Assembly: GCF_022759505.1 (NCBI RefSeq)
Contig: NZ_CP094289.1
Location: forward strand, 124,001-188,000
DNA length: 64,000 nucleotides
Reading direction: 5' to 3'
Origin: Georgenia sp. TF02-10
Lineage (GTDB): Bacteria; Actinomycetota; Actinomycetes; Actinomycetales; Actinomycetaceae
The position numbers and the translations under genes are program-made. The notes below the pieces were generated by a model, which saw only the letters and a list, made by a program, of their open reading frames with translations, was not told the DNA's origin and searched no databases. Shown piece by piece: positions 50,947 to 62,117 of this stretch (positions within the stretch are counted from its first letter, which is position 1; each line of letters begins with the position of its first letter).

Positions 50947-52304
50947 CGCTGCGCTCCGTCCGGGTCGGTGGCGGGGGCGGCGGGCCGCAGCTGCTCGACG
51001 GCGGCGGGTCCGGCACCCGGAGCAGCGGCGGGCGCGAGGCCCGTGGCGGGCAGCTGCTCGGCGGCGATCCGCTCGCCCACCCGCTCCAGCAGCGGGCCGG
51101 CGCCGGCGATGCACCGGGCGACGTCCGGCTCGAGGTCGGTCAGGGCGTAGACCGCGGCGAGCCCCGCCTGCTCGGCCTCAGCGGCGGTGAGGGTGGTGCG
51201 CCCGCACACCGCGACGGCGCGGACGCCCTGGGCGGCGGCCGCGCGCGCGACGCCGACCGGGGCCTTGCCGTGCAGGGACTGCTGGTCCAGGCTGCCCTCG
51301 CCGGTGACGACGAGGTCGGCGCCGGCGAGGCGGGCCGGCAGGCCGGCGAGCTCGAGGACCACCTCGATCCCGGCGCGCCGCTCGGCGCCGAGCAGGAGGA
51401 GGGCGAAGCCCACTCCGCCGGCGGCGCCGGCGGTCGGGGTGGCGGCGAGCCGGGCCACCCGGCCGGCCTGGTCGGCCGGGTCGGCCGAGCCGGCCCGGCC
51501 GGCCGGGCCTCCCACATCCGCCCCGGGACCGGCAGACCCGGCCGCACGCTCGACGGGCCCCGCCAGCCCGGCCGCGTGCCGGGCCACCGGGCCCGCGTCC
51601 CCGGCGGCCGCCTGCTCCAGCGCGGCCACCCAGGTGGCCAGCCCCGCCTCGAGATCGGCGACGGCGGCCGGGTCGGCGCCCTTCTGCGGGGCGTAGACGG
51701 CTGCCGCGCCGCGCGGGCCGAGCAGCGGGTTGTCCACGTCGGAGGCGAGCACGAGCTCGGCGCCGGCCAGGCGAGGGTGCAGCCCGGTCAGGTCCACCGC
51801 GGCCAGGTCCCGCAGCGCCCCGCCGCCGTCGGCCAGCGCCCCGGCCGGGCCGGTCAGCCGGGCGCCGAGCGCGGCGAGCATGCCGGCGCCGCCGTCGGTG
51901 CTGGCCGACCCGCCGACGCCCACCACGACGGTGCGCGCCCCGCCGTCGAGCGCGTGGGCGATGACCTCGCCCAGGCCGCGGGAGGTGGCCCGGCGGGCGG
52001 TGCCGGGGTCGGGCCGGACCATCTGCAGCCCGGTCACCGCAGCCATCTCCACCACCGCGGTGCTGCCGCGGCGGGCGTACCGGGTGGTCACCGGCTGTCC
52101 GAGCGGGCCGGTGGCGGTGGTCTCGACGGCGGTGAACCCGGCGGCGAGGGCGGCGTCGACGGTGCCCTCCCCGCCGTCGGCCACCGGCAGCTCGTCGACC
52201 ACCAGGCCGGGGGCGGCGCGGCGCAGCCCGGCGGCGAGGTGCGCGGCGACCTCGGCGGCGGCGGCCGAGCCCTTGAACTTGTCGGGTGCGAGGAGGACCT
52301 TCAT
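50943..52304 (-). CDS. glxK: Glycerate kinase
   Basis: A 453-aa GarK/GlxK-type kinase phosphorylating D-glycerate made from glyoxylate. It starts [20 protein letters not shown] with the family nucleotide loop, then [33 protein letters not shown] and [20 protein letters not shown]. Between about 235 and 290 a Gly/Ala/Arg-rich insert ([20 protein letters not shown]) lengthens it beyond the usual 380 aa; the C-terminal 30 residues are also Ala/Pro-rich. It lies four bases downstream of gcl. Confidence 0.93.
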   Translation of the reverse strand: MKVLLAPDKFKGSAAAAEVAAHLAAGLRRAAPGLVVDELPVADGGEGTVDAALAAGFTAVETTATGPLGQPVTTRYARRGSTAVVEMAAVTGLQMVRPDPGTARRATSRGLGEVIAHALDGGARTVVVGVGGSASTDGGAGMLAALGARLTGPAGALADGGGALRDLAAVDLTGLHPRLAGAELVLASDVDNPLLGPRGAAAVYAPQKGADPAAVADLEAGLATWVAALEQAAAGDAGPVARHAAGLAGPVERAAGSAGPGADVGGPAGRAGSADPADQAGRVARLAATPTAGAAGGVGFALLLLGAERRAGIEVVLELAGLPARLAGADLVVTGEGSLDQQSLHGKAPVGVARAAAAQGVRAVAVCGRTTLTAAEAEQAGLAAVYALTDLEPDVARCIAGAGPLLERVGERIAAEQLPATGLAPAAAPGAGPAAVEQLRPAAPATDPDGAQR

Positions 52305-52308
52305 GGGC

Positions 52309-54084
<1,776 letters not shown>

Positions 54085-54143
54085 GGTGGCTCCAGGGGTG
54101 AGGTGGGTCGGGGCGGGGGTGGCCCGGGCGGGGCGGCGGTGGA

Positions 54144-54280
54144 CCGACGGCGGTCGGTCGGTGGGCCCGGCCAGGGGCCGGGTCGGGGTCTGGTTTCGGT
54201 GGCCGACGGCGGTCGGTCGGTGGGCCCGGTCAGGGGCCGGGGTCGGGGTCTGGTTTCGGTGGCCGACGGCGGCCGGGGCA
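54144..54280. repeat. 59-60 bp tandem repeat between gcl and glxR
   Basis: A unit beginning CCGACGGCGGTCGGTCGGTG starts at 54144, 54203 and, as a partial copy, 54263. The lines at 54181-54220 and 54241-54270 are nearly identical. The period is about twice 29-30 bp, matching the other 29-bp repeats in this window. The block fills the gap between two co-directional genes of the glycerate pathway. Confidence 0.8.
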
Positions 54281-54291
54281 GACCGGGCCGG

Positions 54292-55170
54292 TCAGGGCTC
54301 CCGGCCGGCGAGGCGGGCGAGGGTGCGGAAGAGCGCGGAGTGGTCCAGGTCGCCGTCGCCCTGGGCGCGGGCAGCGCCCATCAGCTGGGCGACCGTGGCG
54401 CCGAGCGGGACGGGCACGTCGGCCGCGCGGGCGGCGGAGGTGACGATGCCGAGGTCCTTGTGGTGAAGGTCCACCCGGAAGCCCGGCTCGAAGGACCTGT
54501 CGAGCATCTTCTGGGCCTTCTGGTCCAGCACGGTCGAGCCGGCGAGCCCGCCGCCGAGGACGCGCACCGCGGCGGCGGTGTCCACCCCGTAGGCCTCGAG
54601 GAAGAGGATGGCCTCGGCGAGCAGGCCGATGTTGCCGGCGACGATGAGCTGGTTGGCGGCCTTGACGGTCTGCCCGGACCCGGCCGGGCCGACGTGCACG
54701 ACCGTCGACCCGACGACGTCGAGGACCGGCCGGGCGGCGTCGAAGTCCTCCGCGGACCCGCCGACCATGATCGACAGGGACGCGTTCTGCGCGCCGGCCT
54801 GCCCGCCGGAGACCGGGGCGTCGAGGAGGCGGAAGCCGCGCTCCCGGGCCTGGGCGGCGAGGTCGGCGGTGACGTCGGGCCGGATGGACGAGAAGTCGAT
54901 GACCAGCGTGCCGGGCCGGGCGTTGGCGAAGACGCCGTCGTCCCCGGCCAGGACGTCCACCACGTCCGGGGAGTCCGGGACCATGACGGCGACGACGTCG
55001 GCGCCGGTCACCGCCTCGGCCACCGACGCCGCGGCGGTCCCGCCGGCGTCGACGAGCGGCTGGGCCTTGGCGGGGGTGCGGTTGTAGCCGACGACGTCGT
55101 GGCCGGCCTGCTGCAGGTGGACGGCCATCGGGCTGCCCATGATGCCGAGCCCGACGAAGGCGATCCTCAT
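54292..55170 (-). CDS. glxR: 2-hydroxy-3-oxopropionate (tartronate semialdehyde) reductase
   Basis: A 292-aa beta-hydroxyacid dehydrogenase reducing tartronate semialdehyde to D-glycerate with NAD(P)H. The Rossmann start is MRIAFVGLGIMGSPMAVHL (GLGIMG loop), with the substrate motif DAPVSGGQAGA and the catalytic lysine in GQTVKAANQLIVAGN. Its position between hyi and gcl matches the glyoxylate-to-glycerate pathway. Upstream in-frame codons before ATG 55170 are Pro/Arg-rich and are not used. Confidence 0.93.
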   Translation of the reverse strand: MRIAFVGLGIMGSPMAVHLQQAGHDVVGYNRTPAKAQPLVDAGGTAAASVAEAVTGADVVAVMVPDSPDVVDVLAGDDGVFANARPGTLVIDFSSIRPDVTADLAAQARERGFRLLDAPVSGGQAGAQNASLSIMVGGSAEDFDAARPVLDVVGSTVVHVGPAGSGQTVKAANQLIVAGNIGLLAEAILFLEAYGVDTAAAVRVLGGGLAGSTVLDQKAQKMLDRSFEPGFRVDLHHKDLGIVTSAARAADVPVPLGATVAQLMGAARAQGDGDLDHSALFRTLARLAGREP

Positions 55171-55302
55171 GTCTCTGCTCCTGTCTGCGGTGACGGTCTG
55201 GGGGTCTCGGCCACGGCCGGGCGGGGTCTGCGCCACGGCCTGGCGGGGGTTCGGCCGGCGGTCCGGGCTGCCCAGGATCGGGCGGGGCCGCGGCCTGGCG
55301 GC

Positions 55303-56124
55303 TCAGCCCACGGGGGCGGCCGCCCGCTGCTCGCGCGGCAGCCAGCCAAACGGGTCGGCGTCGGTGGATTTGTACTCCAGGCCGACCGGGCCGGCGTAGC
55401 CGCCGGCGCGCAGCTCGGCGATCCACCGGGTGATCGGGAGGTCGCCGGTCCCGGGGGCGCCGCGGCCGGGGGCGTCGGCGACCTGCACGTGGGCGATGCG
55501 GTCGGCGTAGGCCGCGCGCTCGGCGTCGACGTCCGCGCCGTTGACGGCCAGGTGGTAGACGTCGAAGAGCAGCCCGAGGTTGTCCGCCCCGTGCTCCCGG
55601 GCAACCCGGTCCAGCACGGCGACGGCGTCGGCGGCCGTCTTCAGCGGGTAGGCCGGGGTGCCCGAGACCGGCTCGAGCAGGACGGTCCCGCCGATGCGGG
55701 CCACCGCCCGCGCGGCGAGCGCGAGGTTCTCCGCGCCGACGGCGTCCTGCTCGGCCGGGTCGACGCCGGGGAGACGGTTGCCGTACAGGGCGTTGAAGGC
55801 CCGGCAGCCGGTGCGCTCGCCGATCGCGGTCACCGCGTCCAGGTTGGCCCGCAGCTCGGCCGAGCGGGCCGGCCAGGAGACAAGGCCGCGGTCCCCGGCG
55901 GGCATGTCGCCGGCGGCGAAGTTCAGGCCGGTGAGCCGGACGCCGGCGTCGTCGAGCGCGCGGACCAGGGCGTCGGCGTCGGCGGGGTCCGGCGTGGGGG
56001 TGGCGAAGGGCCACCACAGCTCCACGGCGTCGAACCCGGCCGCCCTCGCCGCGGCGAACCGCTCGAGCAGGGGCAGCTCGGTGAGCAGGATGGAGCAGTT
56101 CACCGTGTAGGGGACCTGCTGCAC
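55303..56124 (-). CDS. hyi: Hydroxypyruvate isomerase
   Basis: A 273-aa TIM-barrel enzyme of the AP-endonuclease-2 superfamily interconverting hydroxypyruvate and tartronate semialdehyde. Features are VNCSILLTELPLLERFAAAR, DAVELWWPF, FNALYGNR, LLEPVSG (metal glutamate), FDVYHLAV and GLEYKSTDADPFGWLP at the end. First gene of the hyi-glxR-gcl-glxK-allB-alc run. A 14-bp operator-like site lies 26-39 bases upstream of its ATG. Confidence 0.93.
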   Translation of the reverse strand: MQQVPYTVNCSILLTELPLLERFAAARAAGFDAVELWWPFATPTPDPADADALVRALDDAGVRLTGLNFAAGDMPAGDRGLVSWPARSAELRANLDAVTAIGERTGCRAFNALYGNRLPGVDPAEQDAVGAENLALAARAVARIGGTVLLEPVSGTPAYPLKTAADAVAVLDRVAREHGADNLGLLFDVYHLAVNGADVDAERAAYADRIAHVQVADAPGRGAPGTGDLPITRWIAELRAGGYAGPVGLEYKSTDADPFGWLPREQRAAAPVG

Positions 56125-56149
56125 TCCGATCGCCTCGCTTTCGCTATCC

Positions 56150-56163
56150 GGAACTAGTTTTCC
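56150..56163 (-). promoter_or_regulatory. Operator-like site upstream of hyi
   Basis: Minus-strand GGAAAACTAGTTCC shares 12 of 14 bases with GGAATACTAGTTCT at 59439-59452, upstream of malic enzyme and iclR. Its ends GGAA/TTCC form a palindrome. I infer that it is bound by the IclR regulator at 59510-60262 and controls the hyi operon. Confidence 0.55.
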
Positions 56164-56272
56164 TTGTGGTGGAAGGTTAGGGCGGCCGACGCCTGGTCGT
56201 CAACCCCTGCCGGCCGTGGTCGCCAGTGCCGGCCGCAGTCGCACGGTGCCGACCGGTGATCCGCGACCGGCT

Positions 56273-56343
56273 GACCACGATCCACTCCGGAGTGCATCTC
56301 GTGCCGATCTCGCACGTTTCCCACTCCGGAGTGGATCCTGGTC
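56273..56343 (-). terminator. Large nested inverted repeat between operons
   Basis: Arms 56273-56294 (GACCACGATCCACTCCGGAGTG) and 56322-56343 are inverted complements with one mismatch over 22 bp. The 27-base loop contains a second stem, CGTGC (56300-56304) with GCACG (56312-56316). The site is downstream of the malic-enzyme/CitE-like operon and upstream of hyi on the same strand, so a terminator separating them is most likely. Nothing else is seen in the 56164-56528 gap. Confidence 0.65.
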
Positions 56344-56528
56344 GCGCGGTCCGGCGGCCCTGCCCGCGCGCGCCATCCCCCGGCGCCGCCGCCAGGCCGC
56401 GGCGCCGACCACCGCCGGTTTCCCGGTGAGGCAGTGGCGGTTGGCGGCCGGTCGGTGCCGCGCCGGCCGGCATCGCTCGGCGCGGTCGCGCCGAGCCCGA
56501 GGGGCCGCCGTCGGCCGGTGCCTCGGTG

Positions 56529-57797
56529 TCAGCCCGCCGTCGGACCGGTGCCCGGTGCGGGGGCCAGGCGGGCGAGGTCGGCCGGGCCCACCCCGGCCCG
56601 CTCGGACAGCTCGGCGGGCTCGACCGCGCCGCAGTCCAGGCCCCGGCGCAGGAAGGCGGCGAGCGCCCGGGCCGTGGCCGGCTCGTCCAGCACCGCCCCC
56701 TCGTGGTGGCCCAGGTAGGCCCGGAGCCGGTCCGCGGCGGCGGGCAGGCCCTCGCGGTAGAAGGCGTAGGTGGCGGCGAACCGGCTGGGCAGCTGGGCCG
56801 GGTGGAGGTCCCAGCCCTGGTAGTAGCCGCGCTCCAGCGAGCGGCGGACGAGCCGGCCGTGCAGCGCCCAGGCCGCGCGGACCTGCGCGGGGTCCCCGAC
56901 GGGCAGGACGTTGGTGGAGCCGTCGGACAGCCGCACCCCGGTGCCGGCCGCAGCCACCTGCATCACCGCCTTGGCGTGGTCGGCGGCCGGGTGGTCCATC
57001 GCCTGGTAGGCGGCGGCGACGCCGAGGGCGGCGGAGTAGTCGTAGGTGCCGTAGTGCAGCCCGCTCACCCGGCCCTCGCCGGCGTGCACCATCGCGGCGA
57101 CCAGGGCGGTGCCGTCCGGGCCGAGGATCGCCTGCGGGGTCTCCACCTGGACCTCGAACCGCAGCCGGCCGGCGGGCAGGGCGTGCGCGCGCTCGAGGGC
57201 CGCGCACACCGTCACCATCGCCGTCACCTGCGCCACCGAGGTGACCTTGGGCAGGGTCAGCACGAGCCCGGCGGGCAGCGGGCCGGTGCCGGCCAGCGCG
57301 GTGAGGAACAGGTCCAGGGTGCGCAGCCCGCGCGCCCGGGTGGGCCGCTCCAGGCTCTTGAAGCGGATGCCGACGAACGGGGTCGCGGTGGCCGCGTCGA
57401 GCTCGGCGCGCAGCGCGCGGGCGGCGGCGACGGCGACCTCGTCCTCCGCGTCGCCGTGGTCGCCGTAGCCGTCCTCGAGGTCGATCCGCAGGTCCTCGAC
57501 CGGCTCGCGCGCCAGCTTCCCGGCGACCTGCCCGGCCACCTCGGCCCGCAGCCCGGGCGGGACGCCGACGGCCTCGACGACGGCGTCCGGCCCGCCGGCC
57601 GCCGCCAGCGCCGCCTGCGCCTGGGCGCCCCACTCGGCGGCGAGCCCGGCGCGGTAGCGGTCGGCCGGGACGTACACCGTGTGCACCGGCTGCCGGGCGC
57701 CGTCGTCGCCGGGGTAGGCGCGGGCGAGGGCGGTGTCGGCGGGGCCGAGGAGGTCCTCCACCGCCGCCCGGGTGGCGGCGTCCAGGGAGGTCCTCAT
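56529..57797 (-). CDS. CitE/HpcH-superfamily protein (DUF6986-like)
   Basis: A 422-aa TIM-barrel protein with LRIDLEDGYGDHGDAEDE, the D-L-E-D-G motif of CitE/HpcH lyases, RFKSLERPTRARGLRTLDLF, and RFEVQVETPQAILGPDG carrying the second metal carboxylate. I recognise it as the uncharacterised actinobacterial DUF6986 type. Relatives (CitE-like, malate synthase) condense or cleave acyl-CoA and keto acids. Its start overlaps the malic enzyme stop (ATGA). In a glyoxylate-producing cluster that lacks a classical malate synthase, it may make malate from glyoxylate and acetyl-CoA; this is inference. Confidence 0.75.
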   Translation of the reverse strand: MRTSLDAATRAAVEDLLGPADTALARAYPGDDGARQPVHTVYVPADRYRAGLAAEWGAQAQAALAAAGGPDAVVEAVGVPPGLRAEVAGQVAGKLAREPVEDLRIDLEDGYGDHGDAEDEVAVAAARALRAELDAATATPFVGIRFKSLERPTRARGLRTLDLFLTALAGTGPLPAGLVLTLPKVTSVAQVTAMVTVCAALERAHALPAGRLRFEVQVETPQAILGPDGTALVAAMVHAGEGRVSGLHYGTYDYSAALGVAAAYQAMDHPAADHAKAVMQVAAAGTGVRLSDGSTNVLPVGDPAQVRAAWALHGRLVRRSLERGYYQGWDLHPAQLPSRFAATYAFYREGLPAAADRLRAYLGHHEGAVLDEPATARALAAFLRRGLDCGAVEPAELSERAGVGPADLARLAPAPGTGPTAG

Positions 57798-59380
57798 CGG
57801 GCGGTCGCCGGGGCGCCGGAGCCGGCCGCAGCCCCGGAGCCCGCCCGGGCGCCGTCGGCCCGGGTACCGGCCCCCTGGGCACCCGCACCGGCCCCCGCCA
57901 CGGACGGGCTGCCCGGCGTGGTGCGGTCCCCGCCGGGGGCGTCCGACCCGGCCGACGCGCCGGCCGCGGCCGCCGACGCCTCCGGGTCGTGCCGGCCCTC
58001 CTTCAGCCCCTCGGCCTTGACCGCCTCGGCCACCGCCTCGGCGACCCGGGTGTCGAAGACCCCGGGGATGATGAAGGCCGGGTTGAGCTCCTCGGGGCTG
58101 ACCACCTCGGCGATGGCCACCGCCGCCACCCGGAGCATCTCGTCGGTGATCACCGAGGCGGCGGCGTCGAGCAGGCCGCGGAACAGGCCCGGGAAGGCCA
58201 GGACGTTGTTGATCTGGTTCGGGTAGTCGCTGCGCCCGGTGGCCACGATCGCGGCCGTCTCCCCCGCGGCCACCGGGTCCACCTCCGGCGTGGGGTTGGC
58301 CAGCGCGAAGACGATGGCGCCGTCGGCCATGGTGGCGACGTCCGCCCCGGTGAGGATGTCCCCGGCGGAGACGCCGATGAAGACGTCGGCGCCGGCCAGG
58401 CCCTCCTTCAGGGTGCCGGTGAAGCCCTCCTCGTTGGTGTGCTCGGCGATCCAGTCCCGGTGCGGGTCGCCGCTGGTCTCCCCGCGGTGCAGCGCCCCGT
58501 GCCGGCCGAAGCCGACGATGTGCCGGGCGCCCTGGGCCTTGAGGAGCTTGATGATGGCCGAGCCGGCCGCGCCGACCCCGGAGACGACGATGCGCACGTC
58601 CGCCAGGTCCTTGCCGGTCACCTTCAGCGCGTTGATCAGGGCGGCGAGGACGACGATCGCGGTGCCGTGCTGGTCGTCGTGGAAGACCGGGATGTCCAGC
58701 TCGGCGCGCAGCCGCTCCTCGATCTCGAAGCACCGCGGGGCGGAGATGTCCTCCAGGTTGACCCCGCCGTACACCGGGGCCAGCGCCTTGACGATGGCGA
58801 TGATCTCCTCGGTGTCGGTGGTGTCCAGGCACACCGGCCAGGCGTCCACCCCGGCGAACTCCTTGAACAGCGCGGCCTTGCCCTCCATCACCGGCAGCGC
58901 GGCGCCCGGGCCGATGTTGCCCAGGCCGAGCACCGCGGTGCCGTCGGTGACGACGGCGACCGTGTTCCGCTTGATGGTCAGCCGCCGGGCGTCCTCGGGC
59001 TTCTCGGCGATGGCCTGGCAGACCCGGGCCACACCGGGGGTGTAGGCCCGGGAGAGGTCGCGCCGGGTCTTCAGCGGCACCTTGGTGGTGACCTCGATCT
59101 TGCCGCCGAGGTGCATGAGGAAGGTGGAGTCGGAGACCTTGAGCACCCGCACGCCGTCGAGCGCGTTGAGGGCGGCGACCACCCGGTCCCCGTGCCCGGC
59201 GTCGATGGTGTCGCAGGTGACGTCCACGGTCAGCCGGGTGGTGGTGGAGTGGGCGATGTCGACCCCGGTCACCGCGGCGCCCGCCTCGGCGGCGGCGGTG
59301 ACGAGGGTGGACGTGGCCCGCTGGGAGGCGGGCACCTCCACCCGCATCGTGATCGTGTAGCTCGGGGACGGCAGGGCCAT
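57794..59380 (-). CDS. NAD(P)-dependent malic enzyme with N-terminal ACT domain
   Basis: The 528-aa enzyme oxidatively decarboxylates malate to pyruvate. Residues 1-85 resemble an ACT domain ([20 protein letters not shown]). The catalytic part has [20 protein letters not shown], the lysine strand [38 protein letters not shown] for metal binding, and the dinucleotide loop [15 protein letters not shown]. After about 465 a 60-residue Ala/Gly-rich tail is appended. AAAGGA precedes ATG 59380. It is divergent from the IclR gene, sharing a 130-bp control region. Confidence 0.92.
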   Translation of the reverse strand: MALPSPSYTITMRVEVPASQRATSTLVTAAAEAGAAVTGVDIAHSTTTRLTVDVTCDTIDAGHGDRVVAALNALDGVRVLKVSDSTFLMHLGGKIEVTTKVPLKTRRDLSRAYTPGVARVCQAIAEKPEDARRLTIKRNTVAVVTDGTAVLGLGNIGPGAALPVMEGKAALFKEFAGVDAWPVCLDTTDTEEIIAIVKALAPVYGGVNLEDISAPRCFEIEERLRAELDIPVFHDDQHGTAIVVLAALINALKVTGKDLADVRIVVSGVGAAGSAIIKLLKAQGARHIVGFGRHGALHRGETSGDPHRDWIAEHTNEEGFTGTLKEGLAGADVFIGVSAGDILTGADVATMADGAIVFALANPTPEVDPVAAGETAAIVATGRSDYPNQINNVLAFPGLFRGLLDAAASVITDEMLRVAAVAIAEVVSPEELNPAFIIPGVFDTRVAEAVAEAVKAEGLKEGRHDPEASAAAAGASAGSDAPGGDRTTPGSPSVAGAGAGAQGAGTRADGARAGSGAAAGSGAPATAR

Positions 59381-59438
59381 CGGTCGGTCCTTTCGGTCGG
59401 GCGGCGTCAGCAAGAGCCCGCAGTGACTTTCGGTTTCT

Positions 59439-59474
59439 GGAATACTAGTTCTACCTAGCGGAGGCTGGTAGGTA
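59439..59474. promoter_or_regulatory. Control region between malic enzyme and iclR
   Basis: GGAATACTAGTTCT (59439-59452) is the partner of the site upstream of hyi. Directly after it TACCTA (59452-59457) and TAGGTA (59469-59474) form an inverted repeat with an 11-bp spacer. Both lie midway between two divergent starts, a suitable place for autoregulation by the IclR protein. Confidence 0.55.
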
Positions 59475-59509
59475 AGTCCGGGGGTGTCCCGGCCGGCCGG
59501 AGGAGCAAG

Positions 59510-60262
59510 ATGTCCACCACGAACGGCGTGCAGTCGGTCGACCGGGCGGTCGACCTGCTCGAGGCCCTGACGGACCTGGGCGGCGACGCCACCCTGAGCG
59601 AGCTGGCCGGTGCCTCCGGGCTGCCGATGCCCACCATCCACCGCCTCATGCGCACCCTGGTCGCCCGCGGCTGGGCCCGCCAGGCGCCGTCGCGGCGCTA
59701 CACCCTGGGGCCCAACCTCATCCGGCTCGGGGAGAGCGCGGGGCGCCAGCTCGGCGCCGGCGCCCGCCCGCACCTGGAGCAGGTGGCCCGCGACCTCGGC
59801 GAGACCGCGAACCTGGCGATGATCGACCGGGACATGGCGGTCTACGTGGCCCAGGCGTCCTCGGCGCACTCGATGCGGATGTTCACCGAGGTGGGCCGGC
59901 GGGTGTACTGCCACTGCACCGGGGTGGGCAAGGCGGTCCTGGCCCAGCTCCCGGACACCACCGTCCGCGAGATCGTCGCCCGGACGGGGATGCCGCCGGC
60001 CACCGACCTGTCGATCACCGACCCCGACGCCCTCCTCGCCGAGCTCGCCGCGATCCGCGAGCGCGGGTACGCCGTGGACGACGGCGAGCAGGAGGTCGGG
60101 GTGCGCTGCTTCGCCGTGCCGGTGCCGGACGCCCCCACGCCGTCGGCCGTGTCGGTCTCCGGGCCGGCGGCGCGGGTGACGTTCGAGTTCGGCGAGCGGG
60201 CCGTGCCGGTGCTGCGCCGGGCCGCCGAGCGGATCACCACCGAGCTCGTCACGGTCGGCTGA
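59510..60262 (+). CDS. IclR-family regulator of the purine/glyoxylate cluster
   Basis: The 250-aa protein has the IclR winged helix (VQSVDRAVDLLEALTDLGGD, then GLPMPTIHRLMRTLVARGWA and RRYTLGPNLIRLGES) and the effector domain with CHCTGVGKAVLAQLPD and EVGVRCFAVPVPDA. Its position inside the urate-to-glycerate cluster makes it the likely counterpart of AllR, which senses glyoxylate or allantoate in other bacteria. GGAGGAGC precedes ATG 59510. Its 3' end overlaps that of the convergent permease gene by 14 bp. Confidence 0.9.
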   Translation: MSTTNGVQSVDRAVDLLEALTDLGGDATLSELAGASGLPMPTIHRLMRTLVARGWARQAPSRRYTLGPNLIRLGESAGRQLGAGARPHLEQVARDLGETANLAMIDRDMAVYVAQASSAHSMRMFTEVGRRVYCHCTGVGKAVLAQLPDTTVREIVARTGMPPATDLSITDPDALLAELAAIRERGYAVDDGEQEVGVRCFAVPVPDAPTPSAVSVSGPAARVTFEFGERAVPVLRRAAERITTELVTVG

Positions 60263-62090
60263 GCCGCCCGCCCGGGTCGGTCTCCCGGGACGGCACCGGC
60301 GCCTCGCCGGGCTCCGGGGCCCGGTCCGACCCGGTCGTCGGGGCCGTCGTCGTCCCGCCCGCCACGCCGGCCGTCGTCCCGCTCACCGCGCCGGCCGCCG
60401 TCGTCCCGGCCGAGCCCCCCGCCGTCGCCGTTGCTGAGCCGGGCGCCGTCGTGCCGACCGAGCCGCTCACCGCCGGTCCGCCGCCCGCCGCGCCCGGCCC
60501 GGCCGACCGGTCCCGGCGGACCTGCAGGATGTCCGGCACGCCGTCGCCGTCGAGGTCCAGCGCGGAGAGCGAGCCGGACCGCCGGCCGTGGCCGCTGCGG
60601 GCCCGGGCCCGCCGCTCGGCCGCGCGCCGGGCCTCGTGCTCGGCCCGGAGCTCGGCGTCCAGCCGGGAGAAGTACTCCGCCCGGCGCCGCTCCTGCTCGG
60701 CGGCGACGACCAGCCGCGCGGAGGAGCCGGCGGTGAACACCGAGGGGTCCTTGGCCTGCCCCCACCGGATCTCGTTGAACACCAGGTTGAGCAGCACCGC
60801 CACGACGCTCGCCGCGGAGATGCCGGAGTGGAAGATCATCCCCACCCACTGCGGGAAGGCGTCGTAGAAGGTGGGCGCGGCGATCGGGATGACGCCGAAG
60901 GAGATCGCGACGGCGACCAGGGTGAGGTTGAGGTTGCCGTCGTAGCGCACCTTGGACAGCGTCCGGATCCCCGAGGCGGCGACCGACCCGAACAGCACGA
61001 TGCCGGCCCCGCCCAGCACCGGGGACGGGATGGCCGCGACCACCCGGCCGAGCACCGGAAGCAGGCCCAGGACGAAGAGCACCGACCCGCCGGCCGCGAC
61101 GGCGAACCGGGACCGGATGCCGGTGATCGCGACCAGGCCGACGTTCTGCGCGAACGCCGAGGCGGGGAAGGAGTTCAGCAACGGGGACAGGGCGGTCGCG
61201 GCCATGTCCGCGCGCAGCCCGTCGCCGACCCGGCGGGCGTCGACCTTGGTGCCGACGATCTCCCCGATGGCGATGATGTCCGCCGTCGTCTCGGTCATGA
61301 TGACGAGGATGACGATTGTCATCGAGATGATCGCGCCGACCTGGAACACCGGGGCGCCGAACTCGAACGGGGTCGGCAGGGCCACGGCCGGGCCCTGGCC
61401 GACGGCGGAGAAGTCGGCCATCCCGACGGCGGCCGCCAGCAGGGTGCCGACCACCAGGCCGATGAGGATCGACAGCCGCGAGATGGTGCCCTGCAGGAAG
61501 CGGCTGAGCAGCAGCACGATGAGCAGCGTCGCCATCGCCAGGGCGATGTTGGCCACCGAGCCGTGGTCCGGGGCGTCGGCGTTGCCGCCCATCATCCAGC
61601 CCACCGCCACCGGCAGCAGCGAGATGCCGATGACCGTGATGATCGTGCCGGTCACCACCGGCGGGAAGAACCTGATGATCTGGGCGAAGAACGGGCTGAT
61701 GAGCAGCCCGATGACGCCGGCGACGATGATCGAGCCGAACACCGCCGGCAGGCCGCCGTCGCCGGTGGCCACGGCGACCATGGTGGACACCGAGGCGAAG
61801 GAGATGCCCTGCACGAGCGGCAGCCGGGAGCCGAAGAACGGCAGCCCGAGGGTCTGCAGCAGGGTCGCCGCGCCGCTGACCAGCAGGGCGGCCGAGACGA
61901 GCACGCCGATCTGCGGGCCGTCGAGCCCGGCGGCCTGGCCGACGATGATCGGCGGGGCGATGACGCCGCCGTACATCGTCATGATGTGCTGCAGGCCGTA
62001 GACGTAGGTCCGGCCCAGGGGGTACTTCTCGTCCTCGGGCCGCGGGCCCGGGCGGACGTCGGTCGGTGCGGTGGTTGCGGTGGCGCTCAT
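60249..62090 (-). CDS. Uracil-xanthine (urate) permease, NCS2 family
   Basis: A 613-aa nucleobase:cation symporter with about 14 helices up to residue 455. It has the NCS2 signatures QHIMTMYGGVIAPPI, PLVQGISFASVSTM, and NSFPASAFAQNVGLVAITGI. In its setting it should import urate or xanthine. The C-terminal 150 residues are cytoplasmic: a helix rich in Arg/Glu, then LSALDLDGDGVPDILQVRRD, a calcium-loop-like D-x-D-x-D-G motif, then repeated GTT/GTA segments (VGTTAPGSATATAGGSAGTT). The usual length is about 450-490 aa. Confidence 0.92.
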   Translation of the reverse strand: MSATATTAPTDVRPGPRPEDEKYPLGRTYVYGLQHIMTMYGGVIAPPIIVGQAAGLDGPQIGVLVSAALLVSGAATLLQTLGLPFFGSRLPLVQGISFASVSTMVAVATGDGGLPAVFGSIIVAGVIGLLISPFFAQIIRFFPPVVTGTIITVIGISLLPVAVGWMMGGNADAPDHGSVANIALAMATLLIVLLLSRFLQGTISRLSILIGLVVGTLLAAAVGMADFSAVGQGPAVALPTPFEFGAPVFQVGAIISMTIVILVIMTETTADIIAIGEIVGTKVDARRVGDGLRADMAATALSPLLNSFPASAFAQNVGLVAITGIRSRFAVAAGGSVLFVLGLLPVLGRVVAAIPSPVLGGAGIVLFGSVAASGIRTLSKVRYDGNLNLTLVAVAISFGVIPIAAPTFYDAFPQWVGMIFHSGISAASVVAVLLNLVFNEIRWGQAKDPSVFTAGSSARLVVAAEQERRRAEYFSRLDAELRAEHEARRAAERRARARSGHGRRSGSLSALDLDGDGVPDILQVRRDRSAGPGAAGGGPAVSGSVGTTAPGSATATAGGSAGTTAAGAVSGTTAGVAGGTTTAPTTGSDRAPEPGEAPVPSRETDPGGRLSRP

Positions 62091-62117
62091 GTCCGTGCTC
62101 CTTCGCGGGACAGGGGT

